64,000 nt of DNA from Pseudohalocynthiibacter aestuariivivens (GTDB lineage: Bacteria > Pseudomonadota > Alphaproteobacteria > Rhodobacterales > Rhodobacteraceae). Where the stretch lies: the NCBI RefSeq assembly GCF_011040495.1, contig NZ_CP049037.1, forward strand, positions 1,302,001-1,366,000, written 5' to 3'. The notes under the pieces were generated by a model. It was given only the letters and a program-made list of their open reading frames with translations. It searched no databases and was not told the origin of the DNA. This document shows, one piece after another, positions 29,172 through 38,817 of the stretch (position 1 is the first letter of the stretch; each line of letters opens with the position of its first letter). Position numbers and translations under genes: made by a program.

Positions 29172-31163
29172 ATGGCCGCCAAGGACAACGACGACCAGAA
29201 GCCAGACGATCAGGACGCCGAAATGTCCTTGGACATGAGTCAGGCTGCGATCAAGAAAATGATCGCGGAGGCACGGGAAAAAGGCTTCATCACCTATGAC
29301 CAGTTGAACAAGGCGCTGCCGCCGGATCAGGTCAACTCGGAGCAGATCGAAGACGTCATGTCGATGCTGTCCGAGATGGGCATCAACATCATCGAAGCCG
29401 ATGAAGTCGAGGAAGAAGAGCAGAGATCAACTGCTCTCGCCGAAACCGGCAAGCGGGGCGAGATCGTTCTCGGCTCTGGTAAGGAAGAGAAACTCGACCG
29501 CACTGATGATCCAGTGCGCATGTATCTGCGCGAGATGGGCAGTGTTGAGTTGCTCAGCCGCGAAGGCGAGATTGCCATCGCCAAACGTATCGAGGCCGGC
29601 CGCAACACCATGATCGCGGGCCTGTGCGAAAGCCCGCTGACCTTTCAGGCTATCACCATCTGGCGCGACGAACTTCTGGGCGAGGATATCCTGCTGCGCG
29701 ATGTGATCGATCTGGAAACGACGTTTGGCAACCAGATGGGTGACGATGGCGAACCGGTGGTCGAGGCCGCCAATGTGTCGGCCCCGCCGTCCTCGACCAG
29801 CACCCCCAAAGCCGAGGGCGACACGCAGGAACTCGACGCTGATGGCAATCCTATCGCCGATGACGATGACGACGATGAGGACGAACAGGCCAACATGAGC
29901 CTCGCCGCGATGGAAGCTGCGCTGAAGCCTGCCGTGCTGGAGACGCTTGATCGCATCGCCGACGACTATATCAAGCTGAGCGAGATGCAGGACAGCCGCA
30001 TTTCGGCGACGTTAAATGAGGACGGCTCGTTTTCGTCCAAACAAGAAGACACCTATCAGGTCCTGCGCTCCGAGATTGTCGAGTTGGTGAACTCTCTGCA
30101 CCTGCATAACAATCGGATCGAGGCACTGATTGACCAGCTTTATGGTATCAATCACCGGATCATGATGATTGACTCGGCGATGGTGAAACTGGCCGATCAG
30201 GCGCGCATCAACCGTCGCGAGTTCATCGACGAATACCGCGGACGCGAGCTTGACCCCACATGGTTGGAAGATATGGCAGCCAAGTCCGGGCGCGGCTGGC
30301 AGATGTTCATGGAACGCTCGCCCGAGAAAGTGGCAGAGTTGCGCGCCGACATGGCACAGGTCGGGCAGTATGTCGGCCTTGATATCCCCGAATTCCGCCG
30401 CATCGTGAATCAAGTCCAAAAAGGCGAGAGCGAAGCGCGGCTGGCCAAGAAGGAAATGGTCGAAGCCAACCTGCGTCTCGTCATTTCGATCGCTAAGAAA
30501 TACACCAACCGCGGTCTGCAATTCCTCGATCTGATCCAAGAGGGCAACATCGGCCTGATGAAAGCCGTGGACAAGTTCGAGTATCGCCGCGGCTACAAGT
30601 TCTCGACCTATGCGACATGGTGGATCCGTCAGGCGATCACGCGCTCCATCGCCGATCAGGCCCGCACCATCCGTATTCCGGTCCATATGATCGAAACGAT
30701 CAACAAACTGGTCCGCACCGGGCGCCAGATGCTGCACGAGATTGGCCGCGAACCGACACCAGAGGAGTTGGCAGAAAAGCTGCAAATGCCGCTGGAGAAG
30801 GTCCGCAAGGTGATGAAGATCGCCAAGGAACCTATTTCGCTGGAAACGCCTATCGGCGACGAAGAAGACAGCCAGCTTGGCGATTTCATCGAGGACAAGA
30901 ACGCGGTTCTGCCCCTCGACAGCGCCATTCAGGACAATCTCAAGGAAACCACGACGCGCGTCCTGTCGTCCCTCACCCCACGCGAGGAACGGGTGTTGCG
31001 CATGCGCTTTGGCATCGGGATGAACACCGACCACACCCTGGAGGAAGTCGGCCAGCAGTTCAGCGTCACCCGCGAACGTATCCGCCAGATCGAGGCCAAG
31101 GCCCTGCGTAAGCTCAAGCACCCGTCGCGGTCGCGCAAGTTGCGGAGTTTTCTGGATCAGTGA
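29172..31163 (+). CDS. rpoD: RNA polymerase primary sigma factor
   Basis: The 663-residue sigma-70 factor has region 1.1 (N-terminal 80 residues), a non-conserved insert with an Asp-rich run at about residues 232-242, region 2 ([20 protein letters not shown] and [16 protein letters not shown]), region 3, and the region 4 helix-turn-helix [20 protein letters not shown]. It directs transcription of housekeeping genes. An AGGAGAA ribosome site precedes ATG 29172, and a small hairpin (29124-29142, GATTCG/CGAATC) lies in the dnaG-rpoD gap. Confidence 0.97.
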   Translation: MAAKDNDDQKPDDQDAEMSLDMSQAAIKKMIAEAREKGFITYDQLNKALPPDQVNSEQIEDVMSMLSEMGINIIEADEVEEEEQRSTALAETGKRGEIVLGSGKEEKLDRTDDPVRMYLREMGSVELLSREGEIAIAKRIEAGRNTMIAGLCESPLTFQAITIWRDELLGEDILLRDVIDLETTFGNQMGDDGEPVVEAANVSAPPSSTSTPKAEGDTQELDADGNPIADDDDDDEDEQANMSLAAMEAALKPAVLETLDRIADDYIKLSEMQDSRISATLNEDGSFSSKQEDTYQVLRSEIVELVNSLHLHNNRIEALIDQLYGINHRIMMIDSAMVKLADQARINRREFIDEYRGRELDPTWLEDMAAKSGRGWQMFMERSPEKVAELRADMAQVGQYVGLDIPEFRRIVNQVQKGESEARLAKKEMVEANLRLVISIAKKYTNRGLQFLDLIQEGNIGLMKAVDKFEYRRGYKFSTYATWWIRQAITRSIADQARTIRIPVHMIETINKLVRTGRQMLHEIGREPTPEELAEKLQMPLEKVRKVMKIAKEPISLETPIGDEEDSQLGDFIEDKNAVLPLDSAIQDNLKETTTRVLSSLTPREERVLRMRFGIGMNTDHTLEEVGQQFSVTRERIRQIEAKALRKLKHPSRSRKLRSFLDQ

Positions 31164-31253
31164 ATTAGTCAGGTAGCTTGCAACCCTGAGTAGTCTTCCT
31201 ATGATCGAAAAGCACGGCGCGCCGCTGGGGAGTGCCGCCTTGGAGAATCGAAA

Positions 31254-31556
31254 ATGCGTATATTGGTTGCCGCCTGTTTTCTTGGTGTAACGATCGCCGC
31301 TGGCGCAAATGCCCAGCAAAAGGCCAACTGCGCGGCGCTCTCTGGTCCTGTCAGCCAAGCGAGCCAAGGGTTTTCCGGCATGTTCATTTCCATGCAAAAA
31401 TTGGATTACCGCAAGATTGGACTGGAATTCACTGGTAAAGAACGTGCGCAGTTTCTGAAGATGGCAGAACTCCAAGACCGCCTTCTACCGGTATTTGAAG
31501 ATTATCTTTTTGAGTTGGAAACCCTTGGTCTGATGATGTCGCGCTGTTCACGTTGA
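31254..31556 (+). CDS. Small secreted hypothetical protein, 100 aa, two cysteines
   Basis: A signal peptide (RILVAACFLGVTIAAGANA) is followed by a mature part starting QQKANCAALSGPV and ending SRCSR, so again one cysteine near each end. The KANCAA segment resembles KAANCAA of the protein at 26696-27001. I do not recognise a family. It starts 90 bases after rpoD, probably with its own promoter. A periplasmic, disulfide-closed helical protein is the likely form; its role is unknown. Confidence 0.65.
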   Translation: MRILVAACFLGVTIAAGANAQQKANCAALSGPVSQASQGFSGMFISMQKLDYRKIGLEFTGKERAQFLKMAELQDRLLPVFEDYLFELETLGLMMSRCSR

Positions 31557-31784
31557 GCGCACAGCAGCTCGGTCGAGATGGCCGATGATGAAGGATCGCT
31601 CGTCTTTGAGCTCGCGGCGCGTTTGCCGGGACTCTGTCAAATCATCGTTATCGGGCTGGCTGATATCGCAGGCTTAAAGGGCGGATTTAGCAGGAATTTT
31701 AGCCTTTCACGCAGTATTTGCCCATGGACATGAAACCTTTTGCTTACCAGCGCCGTTGTATGGGTAAGACAATGGGAGAATACA

Positions 31785-32033
31785 ATGTCACGCTTTGCTG
31801 CTATTTTAATGCTGTGCCTGCCCTTGGCCGGTTGGGCCATCGCTGACGATGAAACCGGGATGTTCGAACCGAACATCATCGAAATCCGCGTGGCTGCGGA
31901 TGAATTGGCCGAATGCCGCCAGACCCTGTCCCAACTTGAGGAACGCGCCGTTTACACAGACGATGGCACATGGGTACCGGATCTCTTTGGCATGGCTGAC
32001 GATGCTGAAACAGTGTGCGTGATCGACGCTTGA
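31785..32033 (+). CDS. Small secreted hypothetical protein, 82 aa
   Basis: The product has a signal peptide (SRFAAILMLCLPLAGWAIA) and a mature part of about 60 residues that is acidic and carries two cysteines (AECRQTL and ETVCVID). No family is recognised. ATG 31785 follows GGGAGAAT; the longer upstream frame from 31740 lacks a ribosome site. It lies between another small secreted protein and yjbQ. About 228 bases before it hold no recognisable gene. Confidence 0.6.
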   Translation: MSRFAAILMLCLPLAGWAIADDETGMFEPNIIEIRVAADELAECRQTLSQLEERAVYTDDGTWVPDLFGMADDAETVCVIDA

Positions 32034-32064
32034 ACGTCCCGCTTCCGTGGTCCAGATTTGGGCC

Positions 32065-32487
32065 ATGCACACAAGCTTTTCCATCGCGACCCGTGGACCG
32101 GGCCTATATGAATTCACTCGTGAAATAGCTGAGTGGGTCAGCGGTGATGGGCTACTGACCCTCCTCGTACAACATACATCCTGTTCGTTACTTATTCAGG
32201 AAAACGCCGATCCAGAGGTGCAGACCGATCTGCGCGCATATTTCGAACGGCTGGTCCCGCCGACAACCGATCCTGCGATGTCATATCTCACCCATACCTA
32301 CGAGGGTCCCGACGACATGCCAGCGCACATCAAGGCGGCAGTGCTGCCCGTGAGCCTGAGCATACCAGTCCAGAACGGGCATCTGCGGCTCGGCACGTGG
32401 CAGGGTATTTACCTGTTTGAACACCGAAATGCACCGCACCAACGACACGTAGCGGCCCACCTGCAGCTCGATAGTTTTATCGATTGA
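32065..32487 (+). CDS. yjbQ: YjbQ/UPF0047 family protein
   Basis: The 140-residue protein contains LVQHTSCSLLIQENADPEVQ and LGTWQGIYLFEHRN, which are the signature blocks of the UPF0047 family. E. coli YjbQ has weak thiamine-phosphate synthase activity and a trimeric fold; its real role is unsettled. ATG 32065 (MHTSFSIATRGPGLYEFTRE) matches the family start better than GTG 32047. Confidence 0.9.
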   Translation: MHTSFSIATRGPGLYEFTREIAEWVSGDGLLTLLVQHTSCSLLIQENADPEVQTDLRAYFERLVPPTTDPAMSYLTHTYEGPDDMPAHIKAAVLPVSLSIPVQNGHLRLGTWQGIYLFEHRNAPHQRHVAAHLQLDSFID

Positions 32488-32656
32488 CCCCGAGCGCGAC
32501 GCACATGTTTTCCGCGCGCGATCCATCTTCTGAACGCCTATCTTGGGGCATAAAATTGCATCTACCCAAAACCTAGCGGCTCCCCTATAGTGGCTGTGGA
32601 TAACTTGGGCATCAGACCCATCATCCAAGAGGCAGAGAAGAGAAAAGGACACGCCT

Positions 32657-33139
32657 ATGCGTTGCCCGTTTTGCGGAAATATCGAAACTCAGGTAAAAGA
32701 TTCCCGTCCCGCCGAAGAGCATGTCTCGATCCGGCGCAGACGGTTTTGCCCCGGATGTGGCGGCCGGTTCACCACCTACGAACGGGTGCAGTTGCGAGAT
32801 CTGGTCGTGGTCAAAACCAACGGTCGGCGCGAGGATTTCGACCGGGACAAACTAGAACGATCCATTCGTATCGCGCTACAGAAACGCCCGGTTGAGCCCG
32901 AACGCGTCGAGCAGATGATTTCCGGCATCGTTCGCAGACTGGAAAGCATGGGCGAGACAGATATCCCGTCCAAAACCGTCGGTGAAATCGTAATGGAGAG
33001 TCTCGCTCGGATCGATACAGTCGCCTATGTCCGCTTTGCCAGCGTCTACAAGAATTTTCAGGCGGCGGATGATTTCGACAAATTCGTCAGCGAATTGCGC
33101 CCTGATGCCGCGGGCGGTGAAGACAAGCAAGGCGCGTGA
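32657..33139 (+). CDS. nrdR: Ribonucleotide reductase regulator NrdR
   Basis: The 160-residue repressor has the N-terminal zinc ribbon (RCPFCGN and [14 protein letters not shown]) and the ATP-cone domain ([20 protein letters not shown]). It senses ATP/dATP and represses ribonucleotide reductase genes. It overlaps ribD by 4 bases (GTGA), a common alphaproteobacterial pairing. The 169 bases upstream probably contain its promoter; I could not identify a clear NrdR box there. Confidence 0.95.
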   Translation: MRCPFCGNIETQVKDSRPAEEHVSIRRRRFCPGCGGRFTTYERVQLRDLVVVKTNGRREDFDRDKLERSIRIALQKRPVEPERVEQMISGIVRRLESMGETDIPSKTVGEIVMESLARIDTVAYVRFASVYKNFQAADDFDKFVSELRPDAAGGEDKQGA

Positions 33140-34230
33140 GCCAACACGACATCCGCTATATGCGCATGGCCCTGATGCTGGGCCGCAGGGGTCAGGGTAA
33201 CACCTGGCCCAATCCTGCTGTCGGTTGCGTGATCGTATCCGCTGGTCGCGTCGTGGGTCGTGGCTGGACCGCGCCGGGCGGTCGACCTCATGCGGAACCA
33301 CAGGCGCTGGATCAGGCAGGCAGTGCGGCGCAGGGTGCCACTGCCTATGTGACATTAGAGCCCTGCTCGCACCATGGCGTCACGCCCCCCTGCACTGACG
33401 CGCTGATTGCCGCAGGCGTCGCGCGGGTCGTGGCGCCTTTTGCCGACAGTGATCCACGCGTGTCGGGACGCGGATTCGACAGGCTGCGCGCAGCGGGTAT
33501 CGAGGTCACAACCGGCATAATGACCGATCAGGCAGGCCGTGATCTGGCGGGTTTCCTTTGCCGTACCGAACTGGGCCGGCCCGAAGTGACGTTGAAACTC
33601 GCCACCTCCTTTGACGGACGGATTGCCACAGCCAGCGGGCATAGCCAGTGGATCACCGGGCCAGCGGCGCGGCGCGCCGTTCACGGTCTGCGCACACGCC
33701 ACGATGCGGTCATGGTTGGCGCTGGAACAGCGCGAGCGGATGACCCCGGCCTGACGGTCCGAGACATAGGCGTTACACATCAGCCAGTGCGCGTGGTGGT
33801 ATCACGTCGCCTAGACATTCCGCTAATGTCCCAACTGGCCCGCACCGCACGCGACGTGCCTGTTTGGCTCTGTCATGGCCCAGATGCCGATGCCGCATTG
33901 ATCGACGCATGGACTAGCCTTGGCGCACGACTGTTGCGTTGCGACCTGATCGGTCGTCAGCTTGACATGGCATCAGTGCTGCGTGGCCTTGGCGATGCAG
34001 GGTTGACCCGGGTGTTCTGCGAAGGTGGCGGCGCGCTGGCCGCGTCACTGCTGAGTACTGGGCTGGTTGACCGGCTGGTGGGGTTCACTGCCGGGCTTAC
34101 CATTGGCGCAGAAGGGTTACCCGGCATCGGTGCGTTGGGGATCGCGCGCTTGGAAGAGGCACACAGATTCACACTGGAATCCGTACAGCCGGTAGGTGAC
34201 GATATCATGCATCTGTGGCGTTGCGGCTGA
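33136..34230 (+). CDS. ribD: Bifunctional riboflavin biosynthesis deaminase/reductase RibD
   Basis: The 364-residue enzyme has an N-terminal deaminase with the zinc motif PHAEPQAL and [11 protein letters not shown], and a C-terminal reductase domain with [20 protein letters not shown]. It carries out the second and third steps of riboflavin synthesis from the GTP cyclohydrolase product. It starts at GTG 33136 inside the nrdR end. The usual downstream ribE is not next to it; the convergent oxidoreductase gene follows after 30 bases. Confidence 0.94.
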   Translation: MSQHDIRYMRMALMLGRRGQGNTWPNPAVGCVIVSAGRVVGRGWTAPGGRPHAEPQALDQAGSAAQGATAYVTLEPCSHHGVTPPCTDALIAAGVARVVAPFADSDPRVSGRGFDRLRAAGIEVTTGIMTDQAGRDLAGFLCRTELGRPEVTLKLATSFDGRIATASGHSQWITGPAARRAVHGLRTRHDAVMVGAGTARADDPGLTVRDIGVTHQPVRVVVSRRLDIPLMSQLARTARDVPVWLCHGPDADAALIDAWTSLGARLLRCDLIGRQLDMASVLRGLGDAGLTRVFCEGGGALAASLLSTGLVDRLVGFTAGLTIGAEGLPGIGALGIARLEEAHRFTLESVQPVGDDIMHLWRCG

Positions 34231-34260
34231 CGCCAAAACACTTCTGATTTTCAATGGACG

Positions 34261-35205
34261 CTACCCGCGCAGAACCACTTCAGCCCCGCGTTCTTCGGGC
34301 TCATCGTCGATCAACTCGGTCGGAAAACCGGGGGCCCGAATGTCCAGTCCTGTCGCCTCTTCCAGTCGCTGTATGATTTGGTCAGACTGCGCCCGCTCGC
34401 CATAACGTCGTTGCCCGTCGGACATGATTTCGATGATCAGCGGTGAGATTTCCAGCGGGACATCATGCTTGTCCGCCAGTTTCTGGAACAGGCCGATATC
34501 CTTTTGCACCAAATCCATGGTGAAATTCACGTCCCGTGATCCCGACAGGATCAACTGGCTCTCGGTTTCGTGCACGAACGAGGTGCCCGACGATATCTTG
34601 ATCGCCTCATAGGTGGTGCCCATGTCCAGCCCGGCGGCCTTCATCACGGTCAACGCCTCGCAGAGCGTCAGAAGGTTGGCCGTGGCCAGATAGTTGGTCA
34701 TCACCTTCAGCACGCTGGCACTGCCCAGATCGCCAGTATGCAGCACCCGGCGCCCCATGATGGTCAGAATGGGCAGGATTCGTTCGAACGTGGCACGATC
34801 ACAGCCCGCGTAAATACTGATATTGCCCGTGTCGGCGCGATGGCATCCACCCGAGACAGGGCAGTCCACTGCCGTGCCGCCACGCGCGATCACCTCATCA
34901 CCCAGTCGCTTGACCTCGCCCGCGTCAGTGGTGGACATCTCCATCCAGACTTTGCCCGGACCGATCTCGGGCAGCATCTCCTGCATCACTGCATCGCTTG
35001 CGGCCGGACTGGGCAGGCAGGTGATCACAGCATCGCACATCGCCATCATCTGCGCCGGGCTGCCGCCCGCCGCTGCACCCCGATCCACGAACCGCGCGAC
35101 CAGATCTGTGTCGAGGTCGTGCACGACCAAATCCACGCCATTGCGCAGCAGGCTGCCCGACAGTTTGCCACCAACATTGCCGAGTCCGATAAATCCGATT
35201 TTCAT
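34261..35205 (-). CDS. NAD(P)-dependent beta-hydroxyacid dehydrogenase (3-hydroxyisobutyrate dehydrogenase family)
   Basis: The 314-residue protein has the Rossmann motif IGFIGLGNVGGKLSGSLL at the N-terminus, the DCPVSGGCHRADTGNIS substrate loop and the catalytic lysine region GSASVLKVMTNYLATANLL. Family members oxidise 3-hydroxyisobutyrate, tartronate semialdehyde or similar short hydroxyacids; which one is not clear here. Start 35205 matches the Rossmann start, while the longer frame from 35244 lacks homology. It is transcribed in the same direction as the TetR gene, which lies 137 bases upstream, so TetR control is possible. Confidence 0.88.
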   Translation of the reverse strand: MKIGFIGLGNVGGKLSGSLLRNGVDLVVHDLDTDLVARFVDRGAAAGGSPAQMMAMCDAVITCLPSPAASDAVMQEMLPEIGPGKVWMEMSTTDAGEVKRLGDEVIARGGTAVDCPVSGGCHRADTGNISIYAGCDRATFERILPILTIMGRRVLHTGDLGSASVLKVMTNYLATANLLTLCEALTVMKAAGLDMGTTYEAIKISSGTSFVHETESQLILSGSRDVNFTMDLVQKDIGLFQKLADKHDVPLEISPLIIEIMSDGQRRYGERAQSDQIIQRLEEATGLDIRAPGFPTELIDDEPEERGAEVVLRG

Positions 35206-35342
35206 ATGTGCCTGTCCTGCCTCAAAGCGATTCACTCCGGCCAAGCTGACGTGCGGTTTGCGACGTGTCGACTATTTTCGCGACCTAAGCCCGGTTTAGT
35301 TGGACCCTTTGGCATGCTCTTCGGGCCTAGCGCATAGAAGGC

Positions 35343-35930
35343 TCACGCCGACACGGCTTTGCGCACCATCTCCCAATAGAGTGCTTCGACATCTTCCAAG
35401 CTCAACCGCCCGGCCTCGCGGAACCATGTGTTCACCCCATTCAACATGGCAATCACAGCCATTGCCGCGACTTTCGGCTCTGCCGCTACAAAATCCCCAC
35501 TGGCGATTCCGTCCCGAATGATCGTTTCCAGTTGTTCCTCATAATCCCGGCGCAACGCCTCGATCACTCCGAAATTGCCCGGCTCAAGATTGCGCAGTTC
35601 CATGTAGGAAACAAATACGTCATCGGGTCGTCGCGAATGGAAACGAATGTGAAATCGGGTAAATGCCTCTAATGCCTCCAGAGGCGTACACCGCCCCGGC
35701 ACATCGGCCCACGCCCCGAGCAGTTCATACATATGGCTTTGCATCAGGTCGAAAAGCAGGCTCTGCTTGTCTGGCGTATAGTTATAGAGCGCCCCTGCCT
35801 GCACCCCTACTTCGGCCGCGATCTTGCGCATCGAAACCGCCGCGTAGCCGTGCTGCGCGAATAGCCGCAAGGCGGCGGCACGTACACGCGGACGCGTCGT
35901 GCCAGAATGGGAACCTTGGGTGCGGGCCAT
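35343..35930 (-). CDS. TetR/AcrR-family transcriptional regulator
   Basis: The 195-residue protein has an N-terminal TetR helix-turn-helix (RAAALRLFAQHGYAAVSMRK with VGVQAGALYNYTPDKQSLL) and a C-terminal ligand-binding helical domain. A perfect palindrome lies 13 bases upstream of its start codon, consistent with autorepression. The ligand is not predictable. Its possible targets are itself, the downstream beta-hydroxyacid dehydrogenase and the divergent lipoprotein gene. Confidence 0.9.
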   Translation of the reverse strand: MARTQGSHSGTTRPRVRAAALRLFAQHGYAAVSMRKIAAEVGVQAGALYNYTPDKQSLLFDLMQSHMYELLGAWADVPGRCTPLEALEAFTRFHIRFHSRRPDDVFVSYMELRNLEPGNFGVIEALRRDYEEQLETIIRDGIASGDFVAAEPKVAAMAVIAMLNGVNTWFREAGRLSLEDVEALYWEMVRKAVSA

Positions 35931-35943
35931 GCGCCGAATTTAA

Positions 35944-35959
35944 CTGAACATTTGTTCAG
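35944..35959. promoter_or_regulatory. Palindromic operator, probable TetR-family binding site
   Basis: CTGAACA-TT-TGTTCAG is a perfect 7+7 inverted repeat with a 2-base centre. It lies in the intergenic space between tetR and the divergent small lipoprotein gene, where a TetR repressor would block both promoters. The assignment to this TetR protein is inferred from proximity. Confidence 0.7.
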
Positions 35960-36048
35960 ATCAAAGCCCCCGCTTGCCCAGACATGCAAAAGAATGGCAA
36001 GACATACCCACACCGCCCTGATCCGGGGCCATGATCGGAACCTATCCT

Positions 36049-36348
36049 ATGCGCCTTGCGCCCGCCGCCCTGCCCTATGCGTTGATCCTGATGGCAGCCC
36101 TTGCATCGTGCAGCCAGTTTCCCGAACTGGATGCCGCGGTCAGCGACGACATCCGTGATGCGCCCTATCCTGACCTTGTCCCCCTCGACACGCTCGATAT
36201 TCGGACTGGAACAGGGCGCATTGCGCCCGACGCTGCGCAAACGATGGAATCGCGGGTAGCACGGTTGAAATCACGCGCCGCCCGACTGCGCCGCACAGTG
36301 ATTGACCAGGACACGCGGGCGCGGATGCAAGGCGGGATTGCCTCCTGA
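36049..36348 (+). CDS. Small putative lipoprotein
   Basis: The 99-residue product starts with a lipoprotein signal peptide (RLAPAALPYALILMAALASC, lipobox LASC) followed by a mature part of about 80 residues, ending in an Arg-rich helix (RVARLKSRAARLRRTVID). No family is recognised. ATG 36049 gives the canonical short signal; ATG 36031 is an in-frame alternative. It is divergent from tetR and 84 bases upstream of hom. Confidence 0.7.
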   Translation: MRLAPAALPYALILMAALASCSQFPELDAAVSDDIRDAPYPDLVPLDTLDIRTGTGRIAPDAAQTMESRVARLKSRAARLRRTVIDQDTRARMQGGIAS

Positions 36349-36432
36349 CAACGCTATCAAAACCCGCGTTGCATGGACGCGGCGATCCATGTACATCGCG
36401 CGCAAGGCCTATTTTTCAGCGGAGACAACCAC

Positions 36433-37719
36433 ATGACTGACCCACTGCGCCTCGGAATCGCTGGTTTAGGCACGGTCGGTGTCGGAACGGTCAAGATCAT
36501 CCGGCAAAAGGCCAACCTGCTGGCCGCCCGCGCCGGGCGACCGATCCAGATCACCGCTGTTTCTGCGCGCACCAAAGACAAAGATCGCGGTGTGAACCTG
36601 TCGGATTACGCGTGGGAGAACGACCCTGTTGCCCTCGCGCAGCGCGACGACGTCGATGTGTTCGTCGAGTTGATGGGTGGCTCCGAAGGCGCCGCCAAGG
36701 ACGCGACCGAAGCCGCGATTAATGCGGGCAAGGATGTGGTTACCGCGAACAAGGCGTTGCTGGCTCATCATGGTCACGAACTTGCGCTCTCAGCCGAGGC
36801 CGCGGGTCGCGTGATCCGTTTCGAGGCCGCCGTTGCAGGCGGTATTCCGGTGATAAAGGCCCTGAGCGAAGGGTTGGCGGGCAACGACATCACCCGTGTC
36901 ATGGGTGTGATGAACGGTACATGCAACTACATCCTGACGCGTATGCAATCCGCGGGCCTGCCCTATGCAGAGGTCTTCGAGGAAGCGAACCAATTGGGCT
37001 ATCTTGAGGCTGACCCAACACTTGACGTCGGCGGTATTGATGCAGGACACAAGCTGTCGCTGCTGGCTGCCATCGCCTTTGGCACGCAGGTCAATTTCGA
37101 CGCGGTCGAACTGGAAGGGATCGAAAAGATCACCATTCAGGACATCCACCACGCCGCCGACATGGGCTATCGGATCAAACTCTTGGGTGTCTGCCAGATG
37201 ACCGGCCGTGGACTGGAACAGCGCATGTCGCCATGTTTGGTTCCCGACAACAGCCCCTTGGGACAGCTGGAGGGTGGCACCAACATGTGCGTTCTAGAAG
37301 GCGACAACGTGGAACAGATCGTATTGCGCGGCCCAGGTGCCGGCATGGGGCCAACGGCCAGCGCCGTGATGGGCGACGTGATGGATATCGCGCGCGGCTT
37401 CCGCATGCCTGTCTTTGGCCGCCCCGCCGCCGAGCTGGAATGCGCCAAGCCGGCCCGCGCCGTGATGCCTGCCCCATATTACCTGCGGCTGGGGCTGGAG
37501 GACAAACCCGGCACGCTGGCCAAAGTTGCCGCAGTTCTGGGCGAGGCCGGCGTGTCGATCGACCGCATGCGCCAGTACCAGCACGACGACAGCACTGCGC
37601 CTGTATTGATCGTGACGCACAAGACGACGCGCGCCGCACTTGATTCTGCGTTAGAAACAATGTCGCGGCTGGACGTGATGACAGCCGAACCAGTGGCCCT
37701 GCGGATCGAGAGCGTCTGA
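36433..37719 (+). CDS. hom: Homoserine dehydrogenase
   Basis: The 428-residue enzyme has the NAD(P)-binding motif LGIAGLGTVGVGTVKII, the catalytic core with FEAAVAGGIPVIKALSEGLA and GVMNGTCNYILTRMQ, and a C-terminal ACT domain (YLRLGLEDKPGTLAKVAAVL) for feedback regulation, probably by threonine. It makes homoserine for threonine and methionine synthesis. ATG 36433 follows CGGAGACAACC; the upstream frame from 36373 is not homologous. glpX follows after 86 bases. Confidence 0.95.
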   Translation: MTDPLRLGIAGLGTVGVGTVKIIRQKANLLAARAGRPIQITAVSARTKDKDRGVNLSDYAWENDPVALAQRDDVDVFVELMGGSEGAAKDATEAAINAGKDVVTANKALLAHHGHELALSAEAAGRVIRFEAAVAGGIPVIKALSEGLAGNDITRVMGVMNGTCNYILTRMQSAGLPYAEVFEEANQLGYLEADPTLDVGGIDAGHKLSLLAAIAFGTQVNFDAVELEGIEKITIQDIHHAADMGYRIKLLGVCQMTGRGLEQRMSPCLVPDNSPLGQLEGGTNMCVLEGDNVEQIVLRGPGAGMGPTASAVMGDVMDIARGFRMPVFGRPAAELECAKPARAVMPAPYYLRLGLEDKPGTLAKVAAVLGEAGVSIDRMRQYQHDDSTAPVLIVTHKTTRAALDSALETMSRLDVMTAEPVALRIESV

Positions 37720-37805
37720 CCCACCCTTGTGCGACCTGATTTGTGCCGATAAAGCTGATTGCGCCTGCGCGCGTACGCCCCGAACCCCGATAAGGAACAC
37801 TTCGA

Positions 37806-38771
37806 ATGACCGCTGAAACCGATTTCAACGACCGCATGCTATCGCTCGGGCTGGCCCGCGTTTCCGAGGCCGCCGCATTGGCCTGCGCCGACCTGATCGG
37901 GCGCGGCGACGAAAAGGCTGCGGATCAGGCCGCCGTGAACGCGATGCGCGAACAGCTGAACAGGCTGGCGATCAAGGGTGTCGTCGTCATCGGCGAAGGA
38001 GAACGTGACGAGGCGCCGATGCTCTATATCGGTGAGGAAGTGGGCAGCGGCGACGGCCCCGGCGTCGATATCGCCCTCGACCCGCTGGAAGGCACGACAT
38101 TGACGGCCAAGGCCATGCCGAACGCCCTCACCGTGATTGCAATGGCCCCCCGTGGCAGCCTGTTGCACGCACCCGACGTCTACATGGACAAACTGGCCAT
38201 CGGGCCGGGCTACCCCAAGGACGTCGTATCGCTGGACATGTCCCCGCGCGAACGCGTCGAAGCACTGGCCAAGGCCAAGGGCTGTGCCCCCTCTGAAATC
38301 ACCGTTTGCGTGCTCGAACGCCCGCGCCACGAGGACACCATTGCCGAGTTGCGCAGCACGGGTGCCGCCGTTTACCTGATCCCCGACGGCGATGTGGCCG
38401 GCGTGATCCATTGTGCCGAGGCACGCCTGACGGGTATCGACATGTACATGGGTTCAGGCGGCGCACCCGAGGGCGTGCTGGCTGCGTCTGCACTAAAGTG
38501 CATGGGCGGCCAGATCTGGGGACGGCTGTTGTTCCGCAACGACGATGAGCGCGGGCGCGCGACCAAGGCAGGCATCACCGATTTCGATCGCGTCTACAGT
38601 CGCGATGAGATGGTCACGCGCGATGTGATCTTCGCCGCAACCGGCGTTACTGATGGCTCGCTCGTCGCCGGGATAAAGCGACGCCAGGAATATGTAGAAA
38701 CCGAAACCGTGCTGATGCGGTCCAAAACCGGCTCGGTGCGCCGGATGCTCTACCGCAATCCCATCGCCTGA
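37806..38771 (+). CDS. glpX: Fructose-1,6-bisphosphatase, class II
   Basis: The 321-residue enzyme has the GlpX motifs GVVVIGEGERDEAPMLYIGE and IALDPLEGTTLTAKAMPNAL, which bind the metal and phosphates. It hydrolyses fructose-1,6-bisphosphate in gluconeogenesis and possibly sedoheptulose bisphosphate. hom-glpX-recJ on one strand is a common Rhodobacterales order. The start follows GATAAGGAACAC. Confidence 0.95.
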   Translation: MTAETDFNDRMLSLGLARVSEAAALACADLIGRGDEKAADQAAVNAMREQLNRLAIKGVVVIGEGERDEAPMLYIGEEVGSGDGPGVDIALDPLEGTTLTAKAMPNALTVIAMAPRGSLLHAPDVYMDKLAIGPGYPKDVVSLDMSPRERVEALAKAKGCAPSEITVCVLERPRHEDTIAELRSTGAAVYLIPDGDVAGVIHCAEARLTGIDMYMGSGGAPEGVLAASALKCMGGQIWGRLLFRNDDERGRATKAGITDFDRVYSRDEMVTRDVIFAATGVTDGSLVAGIKRRQEYVETETVLMRSKTGSVRRMLYRNPIA

Positions 38772-38817
38772 GCCTCTCTGCCAGACAAAGCGTTTTGCCC
38801 AACCAAAGGACAGGATA

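Noticed and set aside
32488..32656. NrdR box upstream of nrdR
   Set aside because: CCCCTATAGTGG is only a partial match and no paired second box is visible.
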